A stretch of 64,000 nucleotides of DNA from Staphylococcus ratti (GCF_020883535.1 NZ_CP086654.1:1116001-1180000); one strand, 5' to 3'. Shown: positions 43,490 through 52,693, counted from the stretch's first letter. Made by a program: numbers and translations. The notes: generated by a model not told the origin, from the letters alone.

Positions 43490-44586
43490 AAATAAAAGCA
43501 TTACTTTCTCTATTAGATAAAAATGTACCTTTTGATTCTGCTGAGTCATGGGATAATGTAGGCCTGTTAGTCGGCAATGAAGATAGTGAAATAAGTGGTG
43601 TGCTCACTACTTTAGATTGCACATACGAAGTGGTGACTGAAGCAATTCATAAAGGGTGTAATACAATTATTGCACACCATCCTCTTATTTTTAAAGGACT
43701 TAAATCTATTACAGAAGACCATGCGTATGGCTCTATATTATATTTACTCATTCAAAATAACATTAACTTAATTGCCTTACACACAAATTTGGATGTACAT
43801 CCTAAAGGTGTCAATGCAATGTTAGCGCATCGAATTGGAATACGTACGCCAGCGATTTTAAATCCAAATGAAATGAATTATTATAAGGTGCAAGTGTTTA
43901 TTCCAGCTACAGCTGCAAAATCATTTAAAGATGCATTAAGTGAAGCCGGTATCGCTAAAGAAGGGAATTATGAATATGCCTTTTTCAATGCTCAAGGGAC
44001 AGGACAATTCAGACCAGTAGGTAATGCCAATCCAACTATTGGTACAATTGGTGAAATTGAAAATGTAGAAGAATTAAAAATAGAGTTCATGGTTGAAGAC
44101 AAACAAAAGACACTCGCTGTACAACTCATTACAGATCATCATCCATATGAGACGCCAGTGTATGATTTCATACCATTAGTAAAGGAACATAATCAAGGAC
44201 TCGGAATGATTGGTCAACTCGACAAAACATATTCAGTAGAAGCGTTCACGACACATTTAAAAAACGTGTTAAATATGCCGAGTATTAGGTTTATTGGAGA
44301 TACTCAGTCCGAAATAAAAACAGTAGCTATTATTGGTGGTTCAGGAATTGGTTTTGAAAAACAAGCGATGCAAAAAGGGGCAGATGTCTTTATAACAGGA
44401 GATATCAAACATCATGAAGCTTTAGATGCAAAAATTGCTGGAATGAATTTAATCGATATCAACCATTACAGTGAGTATGTGATGAAAGAAGGCCTAGTAG
44501 ATTTATTAGAAGATTGGTTAAATGAAACACATTCATTTAAAGTGATACCATCAGAAACGCATACAGACCCTTATACGTATTATTAA
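43486..44586 (+). CDS. Nif3-like dinuclear metal centre protein (YqfO)
   Basis: The 366-residue protein is the long Nif3 type. Metal-binding segments include IIAHHPLIFKG, ALHTNLDV and DIKHHEALDA, with a PII-like insert in the middle. These form hexameric rings; the substrate is unknown. Coupled to trmK, as in B. subtilis yqfN-yqfO. Confidence 0.9.
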   Translation: MKIKALLSLLDKNVPFDSAESWDNVGLLVGNEDSEISGVLTTLDCTYEVVTEAIHKGCNTIIAHHPLIFKGLKSITEDHAYGSILYLLIQNNINLIALHTNLDVHPKGVNAMLAHRIGIRTPAILNPNEMNYYKVQVFIPATAAKSFKDALSEAGIAKEGNYEYAFFNAQGTGQFRPVGNANPTIGTIGEIENVEELKIEFMVEDKQKTLAVQLITDHHPYETPVYDFIPLVKEHNQGLGMIGQLDKTYSVEAFTTHLKNVLNMPSIRFIGDTQSEIKTVAIIGGSGIGFEKQAMQKGADVFITGDIKHHEALDAKIAGMNLIDINHYSEYVMKEGLVDLLEDWLNETHSFKVIPSETHTDPYTYY

Positions 44587-44592
44587 ATTTTA

Positions 44593-44632
44593 TAAACAAC
44601 ACGTCAATCTTTGTAAATTGACGTGTTGTTTA
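44593..44632. terminator. Bidirectional terminator between the Nif3-like gene and ispH
   Basis: A 16-bp stem joins 44593-44608 (contains AACAACACGTCAAT) to 44617-44632, serving the converging genes. Confidence 0.9.
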
Positions 44633-45601
44633 TTATTCCATAATTTTAACTGGTTTAGCTTGCTTAATTTTTGGTAAGATTTTTTCAACCGGTACATTAG
44701 ACTGTACATCATGCGTTTCCGCATTCATTGGGTCATAATTTTTCAAGAAATTAATTACTTCTTTAACGATAGGTGTAGGGGTAGAAGCACCTGCAGTGAC
44801 CGCCACAGTTTCCACACCATTTAACCATTCAAGGTTCAATTGGGACAAATCTGCTATACGATATGAGTTCGTATGTGCAATGTCTTTTGAAACTTGTGCT
44901 AATCTGTTGGAGTTGTTACTTTTGGGGTCCCCGACAACAATAAGTAAATCCGCTACTCCTGCTTGATCAGCAACTGCTTCTTGGCGCACTTGTGTCGCTT
45001 GACAAATTTCTTTATGCTGTTCGATATGCGGAAATTTTTCTTGTAAATCTTCCATTAAATGTAAAACATCCCATTGCGACATAGTGGTTTGGTTCGTCAC
45101 GATAAGTGGATAGTCGTTAAGCTTTTCAGGTAACGCGTCAACGTCTGTCTTAGTTTCAACTAAATGTACAACATCTGGGGCTACCCCTACAGCACCTTCA
45201 GGTTCAGGATGCCCTTTTTTACCTATATACACGACATGATAACCTTCTGATTTCTTTTCCCTTATAAGTGTATGTGTGTTTTCCACATCTGGACACGTGG
45301 CATCTATACAAGTGAGTCCTTTTTCTTTAGCACGTCTTTTCACTTCTGGGGATACGCCATGAGCTGTAAAGATGACAGTTCCTTTATCTATTTGATTCAA
45401 AATTTCTAATCTATTTGGTCCATCTAACGTAATGATACCGTCTGATTCAAAAGCATCCGTTACATGTTTATTATGAACGATCATTCCTAAAATATAGATT
45501 GGACGTGGTAAATTCGGATCCAAAGAAGCATTGCGCGCAATCACCATCGCATCAACAACACCATAACAATAGCCTCTTGGAGTGATTTTAATAATTTCCA
45601 T
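44633..45601 (-). CDS. ispH: 4-hydroxy-3-methylbut-2-enyl diphosphate reductase
   Basis: The protein (about 322 residues) is the last enzyme of the MEP isoprenoid pathway, a [4Fe-4S] reductase giving IPP and DMAPP. Cluster cysteines lie in [23 protein letters not shown] and [10 protein letters not shown], with TNQTTMS also conserved. ATG 45601 gives the family start; an in-frame GTG at 45610 lies nearer to GGAGGG and is possible. ispG is also in this window, which is notable because S. aureus uses the mevalonate pathway. Confidence 0.94.
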   Translation of the reverse strand: MEIIKITPRGYCYGVVDAMVIARNASLDPNLPRPIYILGMIVHNKHVTDAFESDGIITLDGPNRLEILNQIDKGTVIFTAHGVSPEVKRRAKEKGLTCIDATCPDVENTHTLIREKKSEGYHVVYIGKKGHPEPEGAVGVAPDVVHLVETKTDVDALPEKLNDYPLIVTNQTTMSQWDVLHLMEDLQEKFPHIEQHKEICQATQVRQEAVADQAGVADLLIVVGDPKSNNSNRLAQVSKDIAHTNSYRIADLSQLNLEWLNGVETVAVTAGASTPTPIVKEVINFLKNYDPMNAETHDVQSNVPVEKILPKIKQAKPVKIME

Positions 45602-45630
45602 AATATACACGTACCCTCCTTCAAATTTAT

Positions 45631-45659
45631 ATTATAGCAACTTCAGACAGTGATTTAAA
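45631..45659 (-). promoter_or_regulatory. Promoter of ispH
   Basis: On the minus strand TTTAAA (45659-45654), 17 bases, and a perfect TATAAT (45636-45631), about 30 bases upstream of the start. Confidence 0.6.
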
Positions 45660-45720
45660 CTATTCGAACGCGAAACAGCTTCCATTTTTATGATGGATCG
45701 CTATGTTTAGAGAGGAGTAG

Positions 45721-45749
45721 TTTTCAATCACTAGAAATTCCTATATAAT
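45721..45749 (+). promoter_or_regulatory. Candidate promoter of cshB
   Basis: TTTTCA (45721-45726), 17 bases and TATAAT (45744-45749), where the -10 lies in a short palindrome (CCTATATAATATAGG). Confidence 0.5.
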
Positions 45750-45779
45750 ATAGGGACGATAGAATAAGGAGGGCCACTC

Positions 45780-47120
45780 ATGCCTAAACACCCATTTGGT
45801 CATTTTAATTTTGACCCAAGTTTAATTTCAGCAATAGATGAATTAAACTTTCAACAACCGACAGACGTTCAACAACGTGTCATTCCTAAATTATTAAAAA
45901 GAGTGAATTTAATAGGGCAATCTCAAACAGGGACAGGGAAATCACATTCATTTTTACTTCCAATTTTTCAATTAATCGATGCATCGATAGTAGAGCCGCA
46001 AGCCATTGTTCTTGCGCCTACTAGGGAATTAGCGACACAATTGTATCACGCTGCGTTACAACTGGCTTCACATAAAGAAGGGATAAAAGTAAGCTTATTT
46101 ATTGGGGGGACAGATTTTGAAAAAGACAAACAAAAAACAACCCAACAACCGCAACTTGTTATTGGTACGCCTACACGTATCAATGATTTAGCAAAATCTG
46201 GCGCTTTACATGTACATCTTGCTAAGCAACTTATTATAGATGAAGCAGATTTAATGATTGATTTAGGCTTAATACAAGAAGTGGACCAAGTTGCTGCACG
46301 ATTAGATAAAGAAGCTAAAACAGCGGTATTTAGTGCTACCATTCCTAAATCATTGCATCCATTTTTAAATAAATATTTAGAAAATCCTGAATTTGTAGAA
46401 GTTAAAACTGAACAAAAAAACAAGAAAAATATTACATTCTATTTAATACCTACAAGAGGTACAGAAAAGTTAGAAAAAACTATCGAACTGATCGATACAA
46501 TCAATCCTTATTTGGGTATTATATTCTGTAATAGTCGCGACAACGCAAATACGTTAGCTGAAAACTTGAATCATAAAGGGATTCAAGTCGGAATGATTCA
46601 TGGAGGCTTATCACCTCGTGAACGCAAACAGCAAATGAAGCGCATCCGAAATTTAGATTTTCAATATGTCATTGCGAGTGATTTAGCTTCTCGAGGTATT
46701 GATATCGAAGGTGTAAGTCACGTAATCAATTATGATGTACCGTTAGACATTGATTTCTTTACGCACCGTGTGGGTCGTACTGGTAGAGGTAACTATAAAG
46801 GGATTGCCATCACGCTCTATCAACCTGATGAAGAATATCTGATTCAACAAATCGAACAAAAAGGTTATCATTTTGAAAATGTAGATATTAAAAATGGTGA
46901 GTTAAAGCCTATTAAAGCACATAATACACGTCGTTTAAGACAAAAACAAGATGATCATATTACGCAACAAGTTAAAAATAAAGTTAAACGTAATAATAAG
47001 AAAAAAGTAAAACCGGGTTACAAAAAGAAATTTAAGCAAGAGGTAGAAAATTTAAAACGACAAGAAAAACGACAACATAGTAGACGTAAAAAGCGTCTTG
47101 ATCGGAAAAATAAAAAATAA
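45780..47120 (+). CDS. cshB: DEAD-box RNA helicase CshB
   Basis: The 446-residue helicase has the Q motif, SQTGTGKSHSF (motif I), APTREL (Ia), DEAD (IIDEADLMID), SAT (III), and the C-terminal ASRGIDIEG and HRVGRTGR motifs. A long basic tail (KKVKPGYKKKFK and similar) follows. It acts in RNA unwinding, including cold adaptation. AAGGAGG precedes the ATG; nfo follows 13 bases later. Confidence 0.94.
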   Translation: MPKHPFGHFNFDPSLISAIDELNFQQPTDVQQRVIPKLLKRVNLIGQSQTGTGKSHSFLLPIFQLIDASIVEPQAIVLAPTRELATQLYHAALQLASHKEGIKVSLFIGGTDFEKDKQKTTQQPQLVIGTPTRINDLAKSGALHVHLAKQLIIDEADLMIDLGLIQEVDQVAARLDKEAKTAVFSATIPKSLHPFLNKYLENPEFVEVKTEQKNKKNITFYLIPTRGTEKLEKTIELIDTINPYLGIIFCNSRDNANTLAENLNHKGIQVGMIHGGLSPRERKQQMKRIRNLDFQYVIASDLASRGIDIEGVSHVINYDVPLDIDFFTHRVGRTGRGNYKGIAITLYQPDEEYLIQQIEQKGYHFENVDIKNGELKPIKAHNTRRLRQKQDDHITQQVKNKVKRNNKKKVKPGYKKKFKQEVENLKRQEKRQHSRRKKRLDRKNKK

Positions 47121-47133
47121 AGGTTGGATTTAA

Positions 47134-48027
47134 ATGTTAATTGGTTCTCACGTTTCAATGAGCGGTAAAAAAATGTTGCAAGCATCTGCTGAAGAAGCAC
47201 ACCAATATGGTGCATCAACTTTTATGATATATACTGGTGCACCTCAAAATACACGCCGTAAAGCGATTGAAGATTTAAATATCGAGGCTGGACAAGCAAC
47301 AATGAAAGAATATGGACTTTCAAATATTGTAGTACATGCGCCCTATATTATTAATATTGCGAATACAAACAAACCCGAAGTATTTGAATTAGGTGTTAAT
47401 TTTTTACAAAATGAAATAGAACGAACAGAGGCTATAGGCGCTAAAGATATCGTACTACACCCAGGAAGTCATGTAGGTGCTGGTGCTGATGTGGGTATTA
47501 AACGTATTATTGAAGGCTTAAATGAAGTACTTACAAATCAAAATGATGTACGCATCGCACTTGAAACAATGGCAGGTAAAGGTTCTGAGATTGGACGTAC
47601 GTTTGAAGAGATTGCTCAAATCATTGATGGTGTTACACATAACGAACGTTTATCCGTATGTTTAGATACTTGTCATATACACGATGCCGGCTATGATGTT
47701 GTTAATGACTTTGATGGTGTACTTAACGAATTCGACAAAATTATCGGTGTGGATCGTATTAAAGTAGTTCATGTTAATGACAGTAAAAATCCTAGAGAAG
47801 CACACAAAGACCGACATGAAAATATCGGCTTTGGTCATATTGGTTTTGACGCATTAAACTATATCGTACATCATAAGCAATTCGAAAATATTCCTAAAAT
47901 TTTAGAAACTCCTTATGTAGGGGAAGACAAAAAGAATAAGAAACCCCCATACAAATATGAGATCGAAGCTTTTAAACAAAGTCAGTTCGATCCAGAAATG
48001 AAAAATAAAATACTAACGCAAGCATAA
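47134..48027 (+). CDS. nfo: Endonuclease IV (deoxyribonuclease IV)
   Basis: The 297-residue AP endonuclease has the TIM-barrel zinc ligands in [38 protein letters not shown] and DRHENIGFG. It cleaves abasic sites in base excision repair. Follows cshB as in B. subtilis yqfR-yqfS. Confidence 0.95.
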   Translation: MLIGSHVSMSGKKMLQASAEEAHQYGASTFMIYTGAPQNTRRKAIEDLNIEAGQATMKEYGLSNIVVHAPYIINIANTNKPEVFELGVNFLQNEIERTEAIGAKDIVLHPGSHVGAGADVGIKRIIEGLNEVLTNQNDVRIALETMAGKGSEIGRTFEEIAQIIDGVTHNERLSVCLDTCHIHDAGYDVVNDFDGVLNEFDKIIGVDRIKVVHVNDSKNPREAHKDRHENIGFGHIGFDALNYIVHHKQFENIPKILETPYVGEDKKNKKPPYKYEIEAFKQSQFDPEMKNKILTQA

Positions 48028-48036
48028 TGATATAGG

Positions 48037-48075
48037 CACCGGACAGTACATACGCAAGCTGTTCGGTGTTTTTTT
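48037..48075 (+). terminator. Terminator after nfo
   Basis: CACCGGACAG (48037-48046) pairs with CTGTTCGGTG (48059-48068), followed by seven T residues. Confidence 0.88.
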
Positions 48076-48108
48076 AGCTTAAAATTTCGTCATTAATTGC
48101 TTTTATTT

Positions 48109-48123
48109 TCGTAAACATTACTA
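48109..48123 (+). promoter_or_regulatory. Zur operator
   Basis: TCGTAAACATTACTA closely matches the Gram-positive Zur box TCGTAATNATTACGA, differing at two positions. It abuts the -35 of the znuC promoter, so zinc-bound Zur would block this operon, including zur itself. Confidence 0.75.
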
Positions 48124-48152
48124 TTTACATCACTTTTATAAAGCGGTATTAT
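48124..48152 (+). promoter_or_regulatory. Promoter of the znuC-znuB-zur operon
   Basis: TTTACA (48124-48129), a 17-base spacer and TATTAT (48147-48152), about 20 bases upstream of znuC and directly next to the Zur box. Confidence 0.7.
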
Positions 48153-48171
48153 ATTATGTTGAGGTGAGAGG

Positions 48172-48942
48172 ATGAACCAACCTATATTTGAACTCAAAAA
48201 CATTGATTTTCATTATGAACATAAAAAAGTGTTAGAGCATATTAATATCAAAATCAATAAAGGTGAATTTTTAGCAATTGTTGGACCGAACGGAGCAGGT
48301 AAATCAACATTATTAAAACTAATATTAGGCTTACTGCCTATTCAAAGTGGAGAAATATTTATTGACGGTGCGACATATCATAAAAAATTAACAACAGATA
48401 AAATAAGTTATGTTTCTCAAAAGGCTTCCTCAGTCACAGCTGGCTTTCCAGCTACGGTTAAGGAAGTTATTTTAAGTGGATTAACTCGAAAAAAGCGCTT
48501 ATTTAAATGGTTCAATAAAACCGACACTATGAAAGTGGATCATGTATTAGAACGTCTTAATATCAAAGACTTAAAATACAAAAATGTTTCAGAATTATCA
48601 GGAGGACAACAGCAACGTGTATTAATCGCACGGGCCCTTGTTTCTGATCCGTCTGTACTTATTTTAGATGAACCTACGAATGGTATCGACGCTAAACATG
48701 TCGGTGAATTTTATGAGACGTTAGAAAACTTAAAGAGAGAAGGGGTGACCATTATTCTTGTGACACATGATATTGGTGTTGTTGCAGACACAGCAACTGA
48801 AGTAGCTTGTCTCAATAAACACTTACATTTCCACGGCAGTGCACATGAATTTAAATCTTTAGATGAAGTCCAAATCTCTAAAATTTATGGTCATCCAATC
48901 AAATTCGTTGATCATCAACATGATAGGGCGTGTTGTAAATGA
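48172..48942 (+). CDS. znuC: Zinc ABC transporter ATP-binding protein
   Basis: The 256-residue ATPase has Walker A GPNGAGKST, signature LSGGQQQR and Walker B LILDEPTNG, with a His-rich C-terminal end (KFVDHQHDRACC) typical of zinc importers. It powers ZnuB. S. aureus names for this set are mreA/mreB. GAGGTGAGAGG precedes the ATG; it overlaps znuB by four bases. No substrate-binding protein gene is in the operon, so it must be encoded elsewhere. Confidence 0.92.
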   Translation: MNQPIFELKNIDFHYEHKKVLEHINIKINKGEFLAIVGPNGAGKSTLLKLILGLLPIQSGEIFIDGATYHKKLTTDKISYVSQKASSVTAGFPATVKEVILSGLTRKKRLFKWFNKTDTMKVDHVLERLNIKDLKYKNVSELSGGQQQRVLIARALVSDPSVLILDEPTNGIDAKHVGEFYETLENLKREGVTIILVTHDIGVVADTATEVACLNKHLHFHGSAHEFKSLDEVQISKIYGHPIKFVDHQHDRACCK

Positions 48943-49826
48943 TAGATGCAATTTTAAATTTTGAATTTATTAGATATAGCTTTATTAGCGGACTGTTAAT
49001 AGGCTTAATTGCGCCACTAATCGGTACATTCATTGTGGTTAGGCGACTTTCTCTGATTGCTGATGCCTTAAGTCATGTCACTTTGAGCGGTATTTCTTTC
49101 GGCATGTTTATCATGAGTGCATCGACTGCATTTGCATTTGTAAGTCCTATTTGGACAGGGATATTATTTTCAGTTGTTGGTGCATTACTTATTGAAAAAT
49201 TAAGAACGTCTTATACAAATTATCAAGAAATTGCAATCCCTATATTAATGAGTTCTGGCATAGGGTTAAGCGCTATTTTTATTTCTTTAGCTGACGGATT
49301 TAACCAAGAACTAGTTGGCCTTTTATTCGGTTCAATTAGTGCGGTATCGTATAATGATTTAATCACCATTACCATTATTGCTGTTCTTGTAGTCACTTTT
49401 ATTCTTTTATTTTATAAAGAATTGTTTATTCTTTCGCTTGATGCAGAGTATAGCCAAGTCATCGGTATTCCAAAATGGATTTCATTTTTATTTATCGTTA
49501 TCGTTGCATTAGTGATTTCAGCTTCAATGCGTGTCATAGGGGTATTACTTGTGAGCGCATTAATCACATTACCAGTCGCTATTGCAATGCGTTGGACAAA
49601 AGGGTTTAAACAATTTATAATCATTAGTATTTTAATAGGTGAATTTTCTGTCGTTTCTGGATTAATCACTGCCTTTTACCTTGATATATCACCAGGCGGT
49701 GTCATTGTAGTTATTTTAATCATGCTACTCAGCTTAACTTTTATAATGCAAAAAGTAACCAAAGGAAAGGGAAAAGGAGTGGATTTGAATGAAAACGCAA
49801 GAAGCCATACGCATGTTGAAAGATAA
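48939..49826 (+). CDS. znuB: Zinc ABC transporter permease
   Basis: The 295-residue membrane protein has about eight to nine helices and the ABC-3 family segments [19 protein letters not shown] and [16 protein letters not shown]. It is the channel for Zn2+ with ZnuC. Its 3' end overlaps zur by 38 bases, which is unusually long and implies tight coupling. Confidence 0.92.
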   Translation: MIDAILNFEFIRYSFISGLLIGLIAPLIGTFIVVRRLSLIADALSHVTLSGISFGMFIMSASTAFAFVSPIWTGILFSVVGALLIEKLRTSYTNYQEIAIPILMSSGIGLSAIFISLADGFNQELVGLLFGSISAVSYNDLITITIIAVLVVTFILLFYKELFILSLDAEYSQVIGIPKWISFLFIVIVALVISASMRVIGVLLVSALITLPVAIAMRWTKGFKQFIIISILIGEFSVVSGLITAFYLDISPGGVIVVILIMLLSLTFIMQKVTKGKGKGVDLNENARSHTHVER

Positions 49827-50199
49827 TGGACATAAATATACGGATAAACGTAAAGACATTATCAATATTTTCATTCAAGAAGATAAATATATTAATGCCA
49901 AATATGTGCAACAAGTGATGAATAAAGACTATCCTGGTATTTCATTTGATACCATTTATAGAAATCTTCATCTCTTCAAAACACTCGGTATTATTGAAAG
50001 TACAGAAATGGATGGGGAAATGAAATTTCGAATTGCTTGTACTTCACATCATCATCATCATTTTATTTGTACTTCGTGCGGTGATACAAAAGTCATTAAT
50101 TATTGTCCGATGACTGAAATAAAAAAAGCTTTACCTGAAGTAGACATCGCAATGCATAAACTAGAAGTGTATGGTGTATGTGAAAATTGTAAATCTTAA
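49789..50199 (+). CDS. zur: Zinc uptake regulator Zur (Fur family)
   Basis: The 136-residue repressor has a winged helix ([19 protein letters not shown]) and the metal sites [12 protein letters not shown] and CENC, the four-Cys structural zinc site of Fur-family regulators. With Zn2+ it represses znuC-znuB-zur through the operator at 48109. AAAGGAGTGGATTTG lies before the ATG inside znuB. An IS element lies just downstream. Confidence 0.93.
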   Translation: MKTQEAIRMLKDNGHKYTDKRKDIINIFIQEDKYINAKYVQQVMNKDYPGISFDTIYRNLHLFKTLGIIESTEMDGEMKFRIACTSHHHHHFICTSCGDTKVINYCPMTEIKKALPEVDIAMHKLEVYGVCENCKS

Positions 50200-50296
50200 A
50201 CACATATTATCGTATTTAAATGTGACCATATAAAAGAAGAGGCCCCTAGAAAAACGGATCGACTGAGCATCTAAAAAACGCTACCGACATGATTAA
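50200..50296 (+). other. Short region between zur and the IS element
   Basis: No gene. It ends with the left arm of the split terminator (50273-50288) and the target-site TTAA (50293-50296). A small GGCCCC-containing stretch near 50241 has no clear structure. Confidence 0.6.
50293..50296 (+). repeat. Left target-site duplication TTAA
   Basis: TTAA directly precedes the IS left end (TG...) and is repeated at 51553-51556. Confidence 0.75.
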
Positions 50297-50300
50297 TGAG

Positions 50301-50377
50301 CTGACCCCAAATATTGGGAATAATATAAAAACACTTTCGTTGAATTCATATTAAAATGAATCCTACGGTGGTGTTTT
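50301..50377 (+). promoter_or_regulatory. IS promoter and orfA leader hairpin
   Basis: A weak promoter is CTGACC (50301-50306), 17 bases, and TATAAA (50324-50329), with the -35 in the terminal repeat. A long imperfect stem-loop (about 50328-50377; arms AACAC...ATTCAT and ATGAAT...GTGTT) encloses the GGTGG that would serve orfA, so transcripts entering from outside would hide it. Confidence 0.5.
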
Positions 50378-50381
50378 TTCT

Positions 50382-50696
50382 ATGAAAAGAGTGGCTTATT
50401 CAGTAGAAACAAAATATAAAGTAGTTGAAATGAAAGTAGCTGGGTTTACGACAAAAGAAATTATGAACGCATTAAATATTAGAAATAAAACACAAGTGGA
50501 TACTTGGTGGCGATGGTATCGAAATGGTGAAAGTTATAGATTCTCACAACACGTAGGTAAACAATATACTTATGGTAAAGGGCCAAAAGAACTTTCAGAA
50601 GTAGAACAATTGAAATTAGAGAATAAGAGAAAAGATGTTGAATTGGAAATTTTAAAAAAGTACAAGGCATTGGAAAGGAAGTGGTACCAACAGTAA
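50382..50696 (+). CDS. IS3-family transposase OrfA
   Basis: The 104-residue protein has a helix-turn-helix (FTTKEIMNALNIRNKTQVDTWWRWY) that binds the IS ends and a C-terminal leucine-zipper-like coiled coil (EVEQLKLENKRKDVELEILKK). It is the upstream frame of the transposase; a -1 shift at 50654 fuses it to OrfB. GGTGG is the only ribosome binding site and lies in a hairpin. Confidence 0.9.
   Translation: MKRVAYSVETKYKVVEMKVAGFTTKEIMNALNIRNKTQVDTWWRWYRNGESYRFSQHVGKQYTYGKGPKELSEVEQLKLENKRKDVELEILKKYKALERKWYQQ
50654..50660 (+). other. Programmed -1 frameshift site
   Basis: A AAA AAG in the orfA zero frame (50654-50660). After slipping, translation continues GTA CAA GGC into orfB with no stop, giving the OrfAB transposase. 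Confidence 0.8.
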
Positions 50697-51523
50697 TCAT
50701 AGATTTAGTGGATCAATTAAAGGATAAATATTCAATCAAACTGATACTAGAAGTATTGAACATATCTAAATCAACATTTTACCGGTGGAAAAATAAGCCC
50801 CTTAAAAAGGATACCGTAACACAAAAAATTATTGAATTATGTGAAGCTAATCACTATACCTATGGTTATCGTAAGATAACGGCATTGGTTAATCAATGTT
50901 ATACATCACCAATTAATCACAAAAGAGTACAGAGAATTATGCAGAAGTATCACTTGAACTGCCGAGTTAGACCTAAAAAGACGACAAGATTAGGTAAGCC
51001 TTATTATAAAACAGATAATTTATTACAAAGACAATTTAAAGCGAGTTGTCCCATGGAAGTATTAACAACGGATATTACTTATTTACCATTTGGTCATTCT
51101 ATGTTGTATTTATCTTCGATAATGGATATTTATAATGGAGAAATTGTGGCGTATAAAATAGGTGATAAACAAGACCAAAGTTTAGTTAATGATACATTAA
51201 ATCAAATTCAGATACCTGAGGGTTGCATACTGCATAGTGACCAAGGCAGTGTTTATACATCCTATTCTTATTATCAATTATGTGAAGAAAAAGGCATTAT
51301 CAGAAGTATGTCCCGAAAGGGAACACCTGCCGATAATGCCCCGATAGAAAGTTTCCATTCCTCGCTAAAGTCTGAAACTTTCTACCTCAATAAAAAGCTT
51401 AATAGCTCTAACCACATTATAATAGATATTGTCGAAAAGTACATTAAAAACTATAATAATAATCGAATTCAACAAAAACTAGGCTACTTATCCCCTGTAA
51501 AATACAGAGAATTAGCAGCCTAG
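50681..51523 (+). CDS. IS3-family transposase OrfB (catalytic domain)
   Basis: The 280-residue frame has an HTH_21 segment (LNISKSTFYRW, YGYRKITALVN) and an rve catalytic core: Asp in LTTDITYLPFG, Asp in LHSDQGSVYTS, Glu in DNAPIESFHSSLKSE. The second Asp and the Glu are 35 residues apart, the DD(35)E spacing of IS3 transposases. The frame is intact. It is expected to be made mainly as an OrfAB fusion by -1 frameshifting from orfA. Confidence 0.92.
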   Translation: MVPTVIIDLVDQLKDKYSIKLILEVLNISKSTFYRWKNKPLKKDTVTQKIIELCEANHYTYGYRKITALVNQCYTSPINHKRVQRIMQKYHLNCRVRPKKTTRLGKPYYKTDNLLQRQFKASCPMEVLTTDITYLPFGHSMLYLSSIMDIYNGEIVAYKIGDKQDQSLVNDTLNQIQIPEGCILHSDQGSVYTSYSYYQLCEEKGIIRSMSRKGTPADNAPIESFHSSLKSETFYLNKKLNSSNHIIIDIVEKYIKNYNNNRIQQKLGYLSPVKYRELAA

Positions 51524-51552
51524 CGCATAGTGTATTTTAAGGGTTCAGTGCC

Positions 51553-51556
51553 TTAA
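51553..51556 (+). repeat. Right target-site duplication TTAA
   Basis: TTAA directly after the IS right end (CAGTGCC), matching the left copy at 50293-50296. Confidence 0.75.
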
Positions 51557-51583
51557 TTCGTCGGTAGCGTTTTTTTATGATGA

Positions 51584-52693
51584 TTATGATGATGTAGCAG
51601 TTTCTTCTTCTTTTTTCTTTTCCCATTCAGCAGCAAGTTTGTCAATTTCCATTTTCAATTCGTCTACCATTGATTCCTCAGGTACTTTTCGAACCGTTTT
51701 ACCTTTCATAAATAACAAACCTTCACCACGTGCACCAGCAATACCTATATCAGCTTCGCGTGCTTCACCTGGTCCATTAACAGCACAACCAAGTACTGCC
51801 ACTTTAAGAGGTACTTTTAATTTTTCAATATAATCTTCAACTTCATTAGCAATTGAAATTAAATCGATTTCAATACGCCCACAAGTTGGACAGGCAATAA
51901 GTGTCGCAGCATTACTTGCTAATCCAAATGCTTTTAAAAGCGATTTAGCCACTTTTACTTCTTCCACTGGATCTGCTGATAATGAAATTCGACATGTATT
52001 ACCTATTCCTAGCGCCAAAATAGCTCCAAGTCCTGCAGAAGACTTCACCGTTCCATTAAATAAAGTACCACTTTCTGTAATACCTAAATGTAGCGGGTAG
52101 TTAAATGCTTTAGCTGCTTTCGTGTAGGCTTCAATAGCTAAATTAACATCACTTGCTTTCATAGATACGATGATATCGTGAAAATCTAAATCTTCAAGAA
52201 TTTTAATATGATGTAATGCACTTTCTACCATGCCATCAGCAGTTGGATAACCATACTTTTTCAAAATATGTTTTTCTAGTGAACCTGCATTAACACCTAT
52301 TCGTATCGGAATACCTTTGGCTTTACAGGCTTCTACAACAGCCTCTACTTTCTCACGACGACCTATATTACCCGGATTAATACGGATTTTATCGGCACCA
52401 TTTTCGATAGCAATTAACGCCAATTTATAATTAAAGTGAATGTCAACGACTAAAGGGATATTAATTTGTGCTTTAATATCTCTAATAGCATGTGCATCTT
52501 CTTCATTCGGACATGCGACACGTACAATCTGACAACCAGCTTCTTCTAATCTTTTGATTTCAGCCACTGTTGCTTCAACATCGTGTGTCTTTGTTGTTGT
52601 CATACTTTGAATCACAACTTCATCTGAACCACCAATAGTCAAATTGCCCACTTTTACAGGTCGCGTATTTTTACGATGTGTAATTTCAGACAT
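51584..52693 (-). CDS. ispG: 4-hydroxy-3-methylbut-2-en-1-yl diphosphate synthase
   Basis: The 369-residue MEP-pathway enzyme (GcpE) makes HMBPP from MEcPP. The TIM barrel starts [14 protein letters not shown] and the [4Fe-4S] cysteines lie in ACPTCGR and [18 protein letters not shown] precedes the ATG on the minus strand. Its product is the substrate of IspH, also here. The last codons lie 8 bases from the split terminator arm, so its 3' end has lost its normal terminator structure. Confidence 0.95.
   Translation of the reverse strand: MSEITHRKNTRPVKVGNLTIGGSDEVVIQSMTTTKTHDVEATVAEIKRLEEAGCQIVRVACPNEEDAHAIRDIKAQINIPLVVDIHFNYKLALIAIENGADKIRINPGNIGRREKVEAVVEACKAKGIPIRIGVNAGSLEKHILKKYGYPTADGMVESALHHIKILEDLDFHDIIVSMKASDVNLAIEAYTKAAKAFNYPLHLGITESGTLFNGTVKSSAGLGAILALGIGNTCRISLSADPVEEVKVAKSLLKAFGLASNAATLIACPTCGRIEIDLISIANEVEDYIEKLKVPLKVAVLGCAVNGPGEAREADIGIAGARGEGLLFMKGKTVRKVPEESMVDELKMEIDKLAAEWEKKKEEETATSS

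Larger units (their letters stand above)
50297..51552 (+). mobile_element. IS3-family (IS150-like) insertion sequence, intact
   Basis: The element is about 1256 bp with terminal imperfect inverted repeats: left TGAGCTGACCCC (50297-50308), right as its complement GGCACTGAACCC (51552-51541), 8 of 12 matching. It has overlapping orfA and orfB in the -1 arrangement, the AAAAAAG slip site, an intact DDE triad, and TTAA on both sides. All this is typical of the IS150 group. It is inserted in an intergenic terminator loop. The exact IS name needs a database search. Confidence 0.88.
50273..51575. terminator. Bidirectional zur/ispG terminator split by an IS element
   Basis: The 16-bp left arm AAAAAACGCTACCGAC (50273-50288) is complementary to GTCGGTAGCGTTTTTT (51560-51575). 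Removing the IS and one TTAA joins them with an 11-base loop, giving a strong terminator shared by convergent zur and ispG. The IS now holds the arms about 1.27 kb apart. Confidence 0.85.

Noticed and set aside
46046..46423. A 125-codon minus-strand frame opposite cshB
   Set aside because: Shadow of the helicase reading frame; no ribosome binding site or family features.
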